DNA of 64,000 nucleotides. It comes from Sanguinoderma infundibulare. Its lineage: Eukaryota; Basidiomycota; Agaricomycetes; Polyporales; Polyporaceae. The position numbers and the translations under genes were made by a program. The DNA lies in assembly GCA_032821775.1 (NCBI GenBank), contig JAVLRN010000008.1:2356001-2420000 (forward strand), given 5' to 3'. Numbering within the stretch: the first letter of the stretch is position 1; the number at the start of each line of letters is the position of its first letter. The notes under the pieces are model-generated. The model worked only from the letters and a program-made list of their open reading frames with translations, was not told the origin of the DNA and searched no databases. Positions 12,180 to 24,563 of the stretch are shown here, one piece after another.

Positions 12180-13060
12180 GCTGTGCTTGACTTCGTCTTC
12201 ATCTTTGGCGGGCACTGTGGTTTGGTGGTTGAGTACTCGCTTGTCAGCCGCTTCGTACGTCCTCCGGCCCTTATCTACCTCTGTCCTCTACCATTCTTCC
12301 CCTCAAAAACTGTGGCAACGTATCAGGCGCCATCAATGCAGATAAATTGTGCGACTCCTTCTTCGACGTTGTCCTATTACTGTTCCTGGCGACTCTCGGA
12401 GCTCCCTCCAGGACGAACCTTAGGCAACTCGACACCGCCAACGCGGTAGACCCAAACGGTCATTCAAGATTTCTCTCAACCCTGTTCAAGAGGCCACGCG
12501 GTGGTTGGCTTGGTATCTGTCTTTGGCAATAGTCGAGTGGTTGTCTTCCGCTTTGTACGTCCTCTGGCTCTCGACTGTTTCTGACCTCTACGACGCTTGG
12601 CCTCTGTGGCGACGTATCCGACACTCGTAACACTGTCCTATGTGCTTGCGACTCTACTGGCGTCCCCTAGTAATACCTTAGGCAACTCGACGCCGCCAAC
12701 GCGGTAGACCCAAACGGTCATCGAAGGTTACCATTCAGACCCGAGCAAGATACGCGCGTTGTTGGCTTCGCCTTCGTCTTTGGTGGCGCCTCGGTGGTTG
12801 AGTACTTGCTTGTCTCTCGCTTCGTACGTCCTCTGGCGGTCGTCTACTTCCGATCTCTGGAACGCTCGGACTGGACTACTGTGGCGACCTCTTCGACGCT
12901 TGCGTCCACTCCGGCTTTAGCGGTGTCCCGGTTGCTGGCGATCACGGTGATAACCTTCTAGTGGCTGGCGGCTCTGGTTCGTCCCTCAGGCGACACCTTC
13001 GGCGACTCGACTCGACGCCGCAACGCGGTAGACCCAAACGGTCATTAAAGCTTATACTCA
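12180..13060 (+). repeat. Diverged tandem repeat, about three units of 250-320 bp
   Basis: A phrase containing AACGCGGTAGACCCAAACGG recurs at about 12440, 12700 and 13022. A second phrase containing TTCGTACGTCCTC or TTTGTACGTCCTC recurs at about 12250, 12553 and 12813. The phrases keep their order, giving units of roughly 250-320 bp. Each unit also has a CTCGGTGGTTGAGTAC-like or related stretch. No open frame runs through all units, so this may be a non-coding satellite-like array or a decayed repetitive gene. Confidence 0.7.
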
Positions 13061-13720
13061 AGACCCAACGTGCAACAAGTTGGCAAGACATTCCCTGGAA
13101 TTACATCGTGTGTACTTTATGCTCGTCCTACTGTCCGTGTACTGTGTTTGCGGCGTGTATATCCTGCTAGCTGCTCCATGTCCAGTGTATCGCGTTCACA
13201 GTGGCCCGTGGCCGTAGTTGCTTTACTTACGGGACAGGCACGCGCAGCGATTCTCGGGTGTTGGTGGGACTCGCGTCCCGGGGGGAGTTTCGGTCGCTGC
13301 TGGGGCAACCGGCAGCGACACTCCTGCACTTCCAGCCACAAACGCAGGGCGGACGTACGTTATCTACGACGACCCAAGGAAGGCTAGGTTGTACCCCGCG
13401 CCCTCCCTTAAATGGGCAGAGACTCGCTGTTGCACCTGTTCTATGCTCCTAAAAATATACAATATTTAAACAAACCTCTTTGTGTGTGACGTGCGACGGC
13501 GCTTCCCACTTGGGCTTACGCTGGAAACCGACCGACCTAGAGCTCTCTCGAGTCTCTACCACTGAGTTCATGAATGTCGTGTTCGGCCAGTCGGTACCAA
13601 ATACACAGCGTGCGAGGTGCATGAAGCGTTGAAGAGGACCAGAATGACTACCTTCTGTACGGTCTATTAATGGTTACTAGTAATCGGGCAGAGTCGACGT
13701 TTCCCCAACGCGGTTCCTTT

Positions 13721-15743
13721 CTAGACAGGACACAAGTCAGAGTCTACAGTATCAGCCAGGTCTACAACGATAGTAATGCCCGTCACCTCCGACAACGTCC
13801 ACTGGTTGCTAGAGATAACGCATCGCACACGAACCGTCCGCACCGCATCCGCACCATCGTCGCCCGGCTCGGTGGAGAAGACCGTGAGTTGATCATATCC
13901 GTGACTATCGTTCGACTCGGCCGGAGAGACTCGGAAGATATGCGTGTGTGTGCACTTTCGCTGCGACCGTTCAGGGCTGTGATCCTGGGCTGGAGAGCGG
14001 AGGAGTCGTCCATCGGAATCCTTCCGTCGTGCATAACACCCGAGGAGAGGAACACCTTGATCCACCAATCCGTCCAATTGATGTCTTGGGGCATCGCGGC
14101 CGGGAGCGCACGACATCTGCACCCAACGCCGAAGGACAACACCAACGTTTCATTCCGGGCAGCGTTTCTAAACTTCACGGAGAAGATGGGATGGTCGTCT
14201 GGATAGGAACCGATACCCACGACACCTCTCTGGATGAAGCCTCGCCGATGCTGCTGCGGTTTGACGGCGTTATTGGGAGACCGGGATCCTGGGACAAGGA
14301 CGAAGCCGTGGATACTGCTCAGGCGCTGAAGTACCTATTGGGGGATTTCGAACGCGTACCGACCCGGATATCGTACCTCCCGGAGAGGCTCGTCCGCATC
14401 ATGCGCAGGGGGTTCGATTCTCAGCTTTCGATGGTGGAGTGAGTGGAGGACGCGGACACTGGACTCTTCGACAGGATTCGCGGTCTCGTCCTCCTCCTTG
14501 TCGCATTGCGGCAGCCGCAATAACGCCCCTCGATAGCAAACCCACTCCCAGTCTTCGTAGCCCGGCACGCACGCGACTGAGCCAGCATGGTCATCTTGCT
14601 GGTCCTGCAGCCTCGACAGCCTCGACAATCCGATGGAGCCGAAGATGAGTTCCTCCGTTATCACGGGTCTATGCTGGTGATCGAGGAGCTCCATCCGGTT
14701 CAGGAACAGGAGCACCAGAACGGCATCGTCGCTGGTGTTGGTACAAGCGAGGGCTGCAGGGTGCACATGCCATCCACAGGCAGACACGATCGGAGAACGG
14801 GCAACAGGGAGCCGGAGTGTAACGTCCTTCGCCGAGTAGGTGCAATTGAAGTCGATGGCGTGCCGAAAGAACCTGGCGTACTGCTCGGGACGGAGCGGCG
14901 TGATATCCGCAGAGTGCTCGAAATCATCTGGCGACGACGCAAAGAGAGCGGCGCGATCGGGAAGGATTGGACCCCAAGCGAAGATGCTCTGGTCAGGCCA
15001 CACGTTGACAATCTCTCTCTGCAGCCGGAGAAACGCGCGTTCGCCGTATACGACAGGCATACTGATTCCGGAGACCCCCATCAGGGAATACGCGCGATCC
15101 TCCTCCACACGATTAGCGGCCCATGACATGCGGTGGGCCACGCTCAAGGAATCCATCCACTGGGAGGCGCGTGAACTAAAGACCCAGCGGGGTGCTCCAG
15201 TGAGCTCATGGAGGAGACCTGAGAAGGTGACCTTGGTTCCAATGCGGTACCATGACCTCGACAGGAATACGACATTCTCCGGTGCGACGAGTTCCTGGAG
15301 CGTCCACCCGCCACCCGCGCGTAAACCATTCGCTTTCACAGAATTCATCCTACCATTCCGGGGAGCCATCACAGTCTCCGACGTCATGAAGAAAGACGAT
15401 GCACACGCCAGCTGTGCAATACCCGGTATACATTGAGTTGATCGCCTCCGAGAGTTCCGCGGAATCGGCCTTGTTGATGCAGCAGGAATCCGCCCATCCC
15501 CACTCGAACCCCTCCTCCAAGGCTACTTCGCAGAACTTTCGCAGCTTCTGCGACAGATCTCCAAGAACAGACGCTTCTGGAAGACCGGCCTGGTCGCGGA
15601 AGCGACAGACGTCCTGGTACGTTTGCTCGGGATAGGTTGGATGGCCCTTCTTGGCCCAAACGTGCGAAAGAACGGCGTACCGTCCGGACATCTCCTCAGG
15701 AGTATACATCGAGGCGTCCAGTTCTCGTATCGATGAGACGCAT
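13721..15743 (-). pseudogene. HET-domain protein, broken copy
   Basis: The minus strand encodes a HET (heterokaryon incompatibility) protein similar along its length to the intact gene at 48305. Recognisable parts are a start MRLIDTRTG (15743), AVLSHVWAKKG, the block WADSCCINKADSAELSEAIN, GWTLQEL, and DRAYSLMGVSGISMPVVYGE. The frame is destroyed at several points: a 1-nt shift after about 15 codons (unless a downstream ATG is used), an in-frame TAG at 15350-15352, a 7-bp direct duplication at 15304-15317 that shifts frame just before TLQEL, and a TAG at 14335-14337 where the intact copy has Trp. A further shift affects the C-terminus near 13.8 kb. HET proteins trigger cell death when genetically different hyphae fuse; this copy should be inactive. 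Confidence 0.85.
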
Positions 15744-18419
15744 TCTCCTTACCAATGTGCATAAGAGGTTGGTTTTCAGACAGCAGGATTTCCGGACACA
15801 CCTCAATGAAGTTCCTATGCCAATTCAAGACCGGGGTCTGCACTCCGGGATCCCAACGCTGCACGGGCCGGCCACTGGACGAATCCTATGCACGAGGATG
15901 GATGCGATGTCGATCCGCGATGGAAGTACTAGCGGCGAGGGGAAGGCTGGGTCTATCAGCACTTGAGCGCGAGCCTGGCGAACAGCGAGCAGGACGGGCA
16001 ATTTGGCTGTACATATCGAAACTGTGACGCCCGACTCCAAGCGAGATCCAGCTCTGAGCGACACTTGCCCTTTGCTCGTTCCTTGCGCTACAGCTTCCAC
16101 TAGTGAAGACCCCCTGGACATTTCTTGCGTCTCCCTTACGTCGGGAATATGGAATCCTCGCTCGTCTCCCAGTCAGAACGTACAAACATCCCTCCAGACA
16201 ACACCACTACATAGTACTCCGCGCGGATGCTGTTTGATTTCCTCACGGTCCTGTGCGGCGCAGTTGAAGAATGGGAGGGCGAAGCTGCAAGATCTGGAAG
16301 ACGTTGCGCGACGGAGGCGGAGGAACGGAGGTTGTATGTAGAGACGGCGTGATTAGGGCAAGAGTGGATTGTCATCGTGCGTGCTCCTCTACCATCTGTG
16401 CGCTCTGAGGACTCGAAGTGTAGTTCGCCATTTGCATATCCCCATCTCTCATCCAACGTGCTCGACAAGCTCGACCGTGACCTCACCGTCATTCTCCGGC
16501 AACGAATCTCGCACCCTTCTCTCCATTCTCATGATCATCCCTGGACGAAGAGAGTGGCTGCTCAACTTTGACGCGCTCATCCCCGCTGACTCTGAGGACA
16601 TCGTGGATGCCCTCTTCATGGTCGCCATGGGCGGTGCCGCCGACGCGACTTGTAGAGTACCTGGCTTCGGAAGGCCCCGCTGCACAAGAGACCGATGGAC
16701 ACAGACCAGGGAACCGGCGGGTCCAGCACACACCACACCGCGCGGACCGCGGAAGACTTCACGCTTCCCGATTACTGGGACGAGGGAGAACTTTTTGGGT
16801 AGCAGCTAGTGTGCGTGACCCTAAACCTCGACCTCGTGAGTCATTCCTTTTCTTCCAATTGCGCATACATGCGTTTACAACGCGTATATATACTATAGCT
16901 ATCTCCGTCGACGTTTTCGAAGAAGGATCAGCATCCCTCCGTCTTCGTTCTCTTCCCTCTTCCTGCTGGTCCAACTCTTGCGCGTCTCAGGTCCCGGAGA
17001 GTTGGATTTGCCATATCGCAAGCCATGCCTCGCCGTTCATCCGTTCCCGTCATTACCTGCACGTGTGTCGACTCCGTAGCTAGGATGGTATGAAGTCGAT
17101 CCATGCCCAGAGTCCCAGGTGCGCTCGATCGGCCCCGTAAGTATCACTTGACTTCTTGTTCCCATGTTCATCGCAAACTGACAGGGCGGGGGATGGGATC
17201 CATGCGTCCATATACCTGAGATTGGATGGGAGATTAACGTTAGGTTCTTGTCGCTATCATAGGTCTGATGCAACCCAGTCTGCAAGGCTTTCTCTCGCTC
17301 CGCGTTTTGTTCGGTCAGTAACTAGGAGTGGCCGCTCTCCGCACGTCCTCATCGAAACTGTGAGCTACGCAGCTGCATGCACATCTCTGCCATCTTTCCA
17401 TGCTTACTCATGCATGCAGGTTCCCGAGCGCTGGGTAAGACTTCAGTTCACTCGCCTGATCGTGCCGGATTGTCTACTTTGCCATGAAGACATTCGGGAG
17501 AAGTACATCCGCTTCTGCAGGAGAGAACGTGCGCCGAAACTTATGTCTACGTCTGTTGATGTTCGAAGTTCGAACTAACGTGTTCGTTAAAAGGGCAAAA
17601 GGAGATTCGGAAGCGGAGCTGTATACTATTGACACTTGCACCCATCGCGAAGTGTCTACGGACACTGATTTCAAATTGAATATTACTCCGTATGCATCAC
17701 GGCGCTCGATGCCCGATGCCCGACAGAACCGTGGCATCGTTCCGCTGCCGTTCCAGTACCATCACGTTTAGAAGCGGCTGACCCAAATCTGGATCCGACG
17801 GAGTCGGGTAGCATGCGCCGCGGCTTTTGTACTTCGGCTACCGGCTGGATCAGGCGACCTTCGCCTGAATCGCTTCAACTCAACGCAGGACAAGGTGGAG
17901 GAATGGATGGTCGGTGAGTGCCAATTCGTCCGTCAGAGCCATCCATGAGTTAAATATCATTTCGCGAAGCAGTAGCCGGGGGCGGGCTTGTCATCCGGTT
18001 GATTGAATGTGCAATGGCAGCTTCCAAGGTGCGATCGGGTTTTTCGCCAATATAGTCTCATATCCATTACATATTCACGTAATCTTATCATTGTGATAGA
18101 CTCGGATCGTCACCGGCCCCCAAGGCCAATTCCCGACACACACTCTCCTCGAAGTCCTTCGCAAGTCACACGGTCTTCCGCTGCCGGCGGGTCCGGCAGG
18201 ACAAAACGTCTAGTTTCCAGGCGACGACTGTGAGGCAACGTCTTGGACGCGCTTTATTTTCCCTCGCGGTCTTCCATTGGATTGCACAAACGACACTACG
18301 TGTACGGCTTTAACCCACGCGGTCGATGACGTCGGGACTCATCCACACGATTCTGACCGTCCGATGGCGAGATCTACGGTCATCACTCTGACAAACGTCC
18401 GAAGCTTCCCTATCACGCC
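15744..18419. other. No confident gene
   Basis: Several overlapping ORFs of 100-170 codons occur (for example 16.4-17.1 kb), but none carries a family motif or a coherent splice series. The DNA upstream of 18420 is taken as the promoter region of the reductase gene. Confidence 0.35.
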
Positions 18420-18427
18420 TATATAAC
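18420..18427 (+). promoter_or_regulatory. TATA box of adenylate-forming reductase gene
   Basis: TATATAAC lies about 90 nt upstream of the ATG at 18512, in an otherwise GC-rich region. Confidence 0.5.
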
Positions 18428-18511
18428 GATCAGTATGAGTGCAAGGAGTGGACCACAGTTACCCAAATCCTCCCCTCTGCCTTCACCGAAGCCAGCTGCC
18501 TTGCCCAAGAG

Positions 18512-21500
18512 ATGCCGCTGACTGCTCACGACCTCCCCACACATATCAGCACGGACTTCCACGTCCCAGAACATCTTCTCAAGCGCGAGGGCACCACAGT
18601 TTCCCACGTCTACGACTGGAATGCGAAGGAGAACCCCAACTACCCACTCTTCGTCTACCACGATCCCGTCGCCGCGAAGCTCGAGTACATAACCTACTCG
18701 ACGGCCAACGACGCAATTGACCGTGCCGCACGATACTTCACCCACAAGGCGGACAGGAAGCCCCACGCTACAACGGGTACTCCCGTCATCGGTTTCCTTG
18801 CCAACACCGGTGCGTGGTATCGCTCAAATATGAGATTTAAGGGTGTCCGCAGGACTAACTAAACCGATAGATTCGATCACGTATTTCTGCAGCATCGTCG
18901 GCTCATTCCGCGCCGGATGTTGCGTCTTCGTCATCTCGACGCGCAACGGTCCTACCGCCGTGGCGGACATGGCGAAGCGCACTGGGGTTTCCCATTTCTT
19001 CGTGTCGCCTGATCTGCCCATGCACGAGGTCGCTGACGAGGCGATCAAGACGCTGGCGGCGGACGGCGTGGACGTCAAGAAGCACGACATGCCGTTGTTC
19101 GAGGACTTGTTCCCCGTGGTCCCGGACGGGAACAGCTTGTACGAGAAGAACGTGGAATTGCCGACGTGCTATGATGTTAAAGCGCACTGTGTGATCATGC
19201 ACTCTTCGGGTACGTCGTACTCTACTCCTACGGCACCGCTGCTTAATTCTTGTAGGATCCACCGGTCATCCCAAGCCCATACCCTGGACCCACGAGCGCA
19301 ACATGTGGTGGGGAGTAGAGCCCAGTGCGTGTACACAGTTATCGAATGGCGAAACCCCCCTTCTAATGTAGGGCTACAGTGAAGTTCGGTGTGAGCCTGA
19401 CGGGGGCAGTCATGGGTGCGCATGGATCGCCCTTGTTCCATGCCATGGGCGCATTCTTGTGCGCTGGTGCTGTACGTTGATTACTTGCCACGTAAGGCTC
19501 CGAAGCTGACGGCGATGATTTTCTATTCCGGCAGCCCATCAACGGCTTTGTCGTCGCGGTCCTCAAGCCTGCTTCGCCGCCCACCGTTCCTACTCCGGAC
19601 GTTGTCTGGCGAGGCATCACGAACACCGGTTCCGACTATTCGTGGAGTGTGCCATCGTTCATCGAAGTACGTATACATTCATACGATGACATACACAGGT
19701 TGCCACATGATACTCATTGCGCGACTATCTCAGGAATGGGCTCGCGACCCCGAAAAGGTGTTCTTTATGAAGCAGATGCGTGGTGTTGTAAGGATATATG
19801 GTCTGGTTTTTCACTCAAGGTCCCGCTCACGCGACCATGTCAGATCTTCGGGGGAGCCGCGCTGAATGAACAGGTCGGCAACGCGCTCGCCGCCCAGGGC
19901 GTGTCACTTAACAGTGGATACGGAACTACAGAAGTTGGGGTTATCAACAGGTTTTTAAGACGTAAGCGGGCATACTCAGGTCTGGATATTGGTATACCTT
20001 CGCTTACTCGGCGCTGCAGCAAACCCGGGCATGGACTGGGCATACTGGTCCGTCACAGATAGCATTCAGGGTGCCTTCCGTCCCATAGGCGATGGCACTT
20101 ACGAGGTGGTCGTTCACGTCGCGAGTATCCTTTCTTACCGGCTGTTCGTACATATATACTGACCACCAATGTGACTGAATAATAGACTTCGGCTGACCCC
20201 CCACTCCCCGTCACGAATACCAAAGTCGGCGAGCACGATGCATACGCCACGAGCGATCTTGTTGTCCCGCATCCCACCCAGCCCGGCCTGTGGAAGGTCG
20301 TTGGGCGCGCGGACGAGCAGATCATCCTGTCCAATGGCGAGAAGACGAACCCGGTCCCGCTCGGTAGGCTTGATGTTCTCGACTCGCCGCGCGGGCGTAT
20401 GTGTGATGCTCACGCATAATGTGTGGGTTCACAGAGAAGATCATCAATGCGGACCCCCTCGTACACTCCTCCATCATGTTCGGGCGGGGGAGGCTGCAGA
20501 ACGGCGTTCTCATCGAGCCCACCGAGAACTTCGCGATCGACCCGACGGATGTGAAGCAGCTCGAGGCGTATAGGAACAAGATCTGGTATGTCAATAAATG
20601 CGCGTATGAGTGGAGACCGAGACCCTCAATTGCCCATATGCTAGGCCTACCATCGAACGGGCGAACGAGTATGCTCCCCAACACTCTCGCATATTCAAGG
20701 AGGTCCGTAAGCGTTGAACGTGCGGAAATCTGCATACCTCTGACCCGGTTCTCCCAGATGATCCTCGTAACCCATCCTTCGAGGCCGTTCGAGTTCAACG
20801 CCAAGAACCTTCCTCGGCGGGGCATCATCCTCAAGCAGTACGATGACGAGATCGAGGCGCTGTACAAGGAAGTCGAGAGCAGCACACAGAGCGAGTTCGC
20901 CCCGCCTGCCATCTGGGACGAGTCGAGCACCCTCGCGTTCGTGCGCACGGTCGTTCAAAGCACGCTCCACCGCGAGCTCGCTGACGACGCCGACATCTTC
21001 CGCAACGGCGGCGACAGCCTCCAGTCAACTTGGATCCGGAATACCCTCCTGCGCGCGATTCGCGAGACAGACAAAGCTGCGGCGATCCGCCTCCCGATGG
21101 ACCTCGTCTTCCAAGCACCCACCGTCGCGTCTCTCGCCGCGCTCGTGCACAGCATCCTCAATAGCGCGGACGAAACACGCTCGCGCACGCCAGAGGACCT
21201 TTGGGGTTACGTCGAGCGTTACTCGGCGAACCTCCCCGCGCGCCCCGCGAACCTTGTCGAGCGCCCTGTTGGCCAGAAGGACATCGTGATCATCTCGGGC
21301 ACGACAGGCGGATTCGGGTGCGACACGCTCGAACACCTCCTCCGGGACGAGAATGTCGAGCGCGTGTACGCATTCAACCGCAAGGACGCGAATGCGCTAG
21401 AGCGCCAGAGGAAGCAGTTCGCGGCGCGCGGGCTCGACGTAACCTTGTTGGATTCACCGAAGTTCAGAATGGTGGAGGCGGTGCTGCACGAACCCGGGTT

Positions 21501-22585
21501 CGGGATCGACGGGGCGCTGTTGGACGAGATCAGGACGTCCGCGACGCATATCATGCACAATGGTGAGTGCGCGCGCACGATGGATGTATTGCGAGGATTG
21601 CTGACGCAAGGGGTGTACGTAGCGTGGAAGGTGGACTTCAACCTGTCTATTGCGTCGTTTGAGCACGACATCCAAGGCGCGCGGAACTTTGTCGACCTCG
21701 CTATCAGTTCGCCATACAGGGCGGCGCCCACTGTCGTCTTCGTCAGCTCGGTTGGTGTATTCGGCAGTACGTGAGCTTCCCTTCTTCAGCCACGATCCCC
21801 TGGTCGCTCACATTCCATTTCGTGTGCAGATTGCAAGATCACCCCGCCTGTGCCCGAAATCCCGATCGATGACCCCGCATCTCCTTTCGGGGCAGGCTAC
21901 TCCGAGAGCAAATGGGTCACCGAGCACGTCCTTCAGAACGTCACCCAGAGGACGGGTGTGCACACGGTCGTGATGCGCCTCGGGCAGGTCGCGGGCGACA
22001 GAGTGGGGTACTGGAACGAGCGTGAATGGTTCCCGTCTTTGATCAAGTCCGCGCTCTTCCAGAAGTGCCTGCCTGCGCACGACGGGGTGAGCCTTTTCCA
22101 CACTCGTTTGATTTCACGCGAAGGATTGTACTTACGCAGCTCTGCAGAAAGTGACATGGTTCCCCGCGTACGAAGCCGCGAAGGCGTTCGCAGAGATGCG
22201 GCACTCCCCCGAGCCGATCGTCCATCTTGTCCATCCCCACCCTATCACTTGGCAATCCATCCTCGCTCCGATCGCCGAGGAGCTCGGAGTCCCTCTTGTC
22301 CCTTACACCCAGTGGCTCTCCGCGCTTGAGAACAGCGTGGAGCAGGGCTCCGCGAAGGAGGTCGAGGCGATGCGACTGAATCCCGCGCTCCGTCTGTTGC
22401 CGTTCTACAAGGCACAGAGCGCGACGACGACTCCGGACAGGGAGGCGATGGGTCTTGTGTTCATATCGACAGAGAAGGCGGTGCGGGCGTCAGAGTCGCT
22501 CTCGCGCATGCCTCAGCTGGATGCGGAGCGGGCGAGAATGTGGCTGGCGGCTTGGAAGAGGTCTGGATTCCTGCCATCCTGCTAG
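18512..22585 (+). CDS. Adenylate-forming reductase (NRPS-like, A-T-R)
   Basis: Fifteen exons join in phase into about 1076 residues (starts 18512, 18871, 19256, 19380, 19535, 19734, 19844, 20020, 20186, 20435, 20645, 20758, 21623, 21830 and 22148). An adenylation domain carries core motif HSSGSTGHPKPI near residue 210 and NSGYGTTEVG near 351. A carrier domain carries FRNGGDSLQS with the pantetheinylated Ser near 616. A C-terminal NAD(P)H reductase has GTTGGFG near 710 and the catalytic pair YSESK near 869-873. Such enzymes activate a carboxylic or amino acid, load it as a thioester and release it as an aldehyde or alcohol; the substrate cannot be read here. No condensation domain is present. 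The donor after exon 8 (GTCGCG) is weak and needs transcript support. The gene looks intact and may be the core of a metabolite locus. Confidence 0.92.
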
Positions 22586-22819
22586 ACTAGAGATAGGAGT
22601 ATTACGGGCCTGGGTATGTGCAGGGGGATGTTGACTCTCCGTTACAGCAGAGAAATGCGTACAGTAATCGAGTTTGAGTACGGTATACGATAGGACACGC
22701 TTGGGGGCTCGAGCGATTGTACGCATTGGATGTTAACTTGCACTTGAGTGCGTTGCGTAAAGGCCTGTGCGTCGTCATGATCTTTGAGTCTGCCGGCGCC
22801 AGGCCTCAGTTGTCGACGC

Positions 22820-23950
22820 TCAACTATCCTGACTGCTCGGCGAGATCTCTACATCGTAACCTAGCAGGCTCAACACGCACTCGTACACTCCAAAGGTGAT
22901 TATCGCCGACGGAACGGAGCGCATCAGGTGCGGCGTTATACCACCATATAGCCCAGCCAAGCCCTCCTCTGCCCTTACCAGTCGGAAACACTGCACGAGG
23001 CCGACGTATTTGCGGATCCCATTCTCGATCGGGGCTTGTCGTAGTCTCGTCCTCAACACCTACAGTTATGTTAGACAAGAGATGGGTAGAAGGAAAGGCA
23101 CGCCTGCAGGCCTCGTGGGGATACGTGACCAAAACTGCTGCTAGCTTTGCAGCTCCCGCAGCTCCGCTCGTGCCGACCCAACTCAGAGCGGCATGACCCC
23201 AGGTCGCGTTGTCCTGCGTGCTGGGCCCCGTCGATGCCGCACGCGATAGCTGCTTGAGCTGTTCGTAGAGCACCAGTTGGAGCACCGTCTCGGCCATGCC
23301 TAGATAACTCGCCCCCAGGCCTTGGTATAGACCGCGGATGCCTTCCTGTTGGACGATTTTCCGGACGCAGTCGAGGCTGCTTGCATACGTCCGGGCCGTG
23401 CCTGTCCGAACGTCGAGCTGCAGCCTTGTCTTGACGACAAAGACCGGGTTCATGACCGTCGTCACCGTGATAGACGCGGCAACAGCAGCCTGTGCGTGTA
23501 CCAAGGCCGTATCCTCTGCACAGTCTAGCATGGCCGCTCCAAAACGCTTGCCGTTGCCGTAGACATAGAACTTGAGCGCCATTGCGGGGACCACGCCGGA
23601 GAGGCTCGGACCGAGACCACGAAAGAAACCACCCCAGCCTTCAACATGGTGGATATGATTTATGACACCGATAGCCTGGTGGACGTGGCGTGACCACACG
23701 CCGGGGAAGCGAGCTGGCACAGGTTGGGAGGGTAGATGTCGCTGGCTCACGGAGGACTGGAGTTGTGTCTTCAAGACATCTAGCGGAGAAGTCAACGTGG
23801 TGGAGGCTAGCCCTCCAGCTCTGCAGGGAGGTGAATGAGGACTTGCACCCAAGAGCTGGATGAGGGGACGTACGCGCCAGCGAGCAAATGCGTCCAGGTA
23901 TTCTTCCCTGGCCAGTCTGGGCGTTGTTCTGTTGCAGCGCCGGATGGCAT
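22820..23950 (-). CDS. RIM2: Mitochondrial carrier, Rim2/SLC25A33-like
   Basis: Three exons (23950-23874, 23820-23112, 23059-22820) give 341 residues with three mitochondrial-carrier repeats. Signatures include SPLDVLKTQLQ in repeat 1, NPVFVVKTRLQ in repeat 2 and YPHEVLRTRLRQ in repeat 3. The segments MALKFYVYGNGKR and YPHEVLRTRLR resemble the pyrimidine-nucleotide carriers Rim2 and SLC25A33/36, which exchange pyrimidine (deoxy)nucleotides across the inner mitochondrial membrane. The start was chosen because MPSGAATEQ leads in phase into the canonical THLLAGAAGG. Intron 2 begins with GC, not GT, and has a TCTAAC branch point, so it would be a GC-AG intron of 52 nt. The gene is convergent with the reductase gene, with 234 bp between stops. 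Confidence 0.88.
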
Positions 23951-24563
23951 GGACGCCAGCTTTGTATCTGTCGTGGTGGTTATCCATTCGTTCGAGGACC
24001 GAGCTCGAGGAGCAGCTACTTACTTGGGGTGGACGAAAGTAGTTCAGCCTGGCGGAGCTGGGTCGACGTGTCGGCAGCCCGTGATCTTGATCTGATCGGA
24101 CTTCTCCGTGCCGCGTTCCGGCTGCGTGCTGGGACAGCATACGGCGTCCACCGTGTGTCGAATCAGGATTGTCACGTCATCACGAGCTTGTTGACCAAAA
24201 ACCGCCCTTTCGATTACCGGCGTTTGCAGAGAGCTTTAAGGCCGGTTCCGCGCCACCAGCACTGAGGCACCGAGGCACTGCCGACGGGTCGTAAAGTGGG
24301 CCTTGTCGCTGTGCTTGCTTCTCAGCCCATCTACATCATGTTTCCTATGCAAGTGCGCATGCGTCAAGGGGGCTCAACTGAGGCGCAATACACCGGAATA
24401 GCGGTGTGGCAGTCTCCCGTAACTATTGTCCTGACAGACGGATATCACTGCAAAACTGCCCCCCGCTGACAGAGTTTGGTGCGTTCTCATATCAGAGTAC
24501 TTATAGACCCCAGGGCTACAGCGGCTGCCTTCTGGTATTTTCCTCTCGGCTTTGACATCCGCC

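Noticed and set aside
12180..13060. Tandem repeat as LTRs of a retroelement
   Set aside because: Units are adjacent, diverged and lack primer-binding or polymerase sequence between them.
20419..21774. 451-codon ORF as one exon of the reductase
   Set aside because: Three introns lie inside it by chance in frame (after 20585, 20702 and 21562); their removal restores family-typical sequence.
22820..24140. 438-codon minus-strand ORF as a single carrier protein starting at 24140
   Set aside because: Its first part has no carrier features. An in-phase start at 23950 plus an intron gives the canonical THLLAGAAGG N-terminus.
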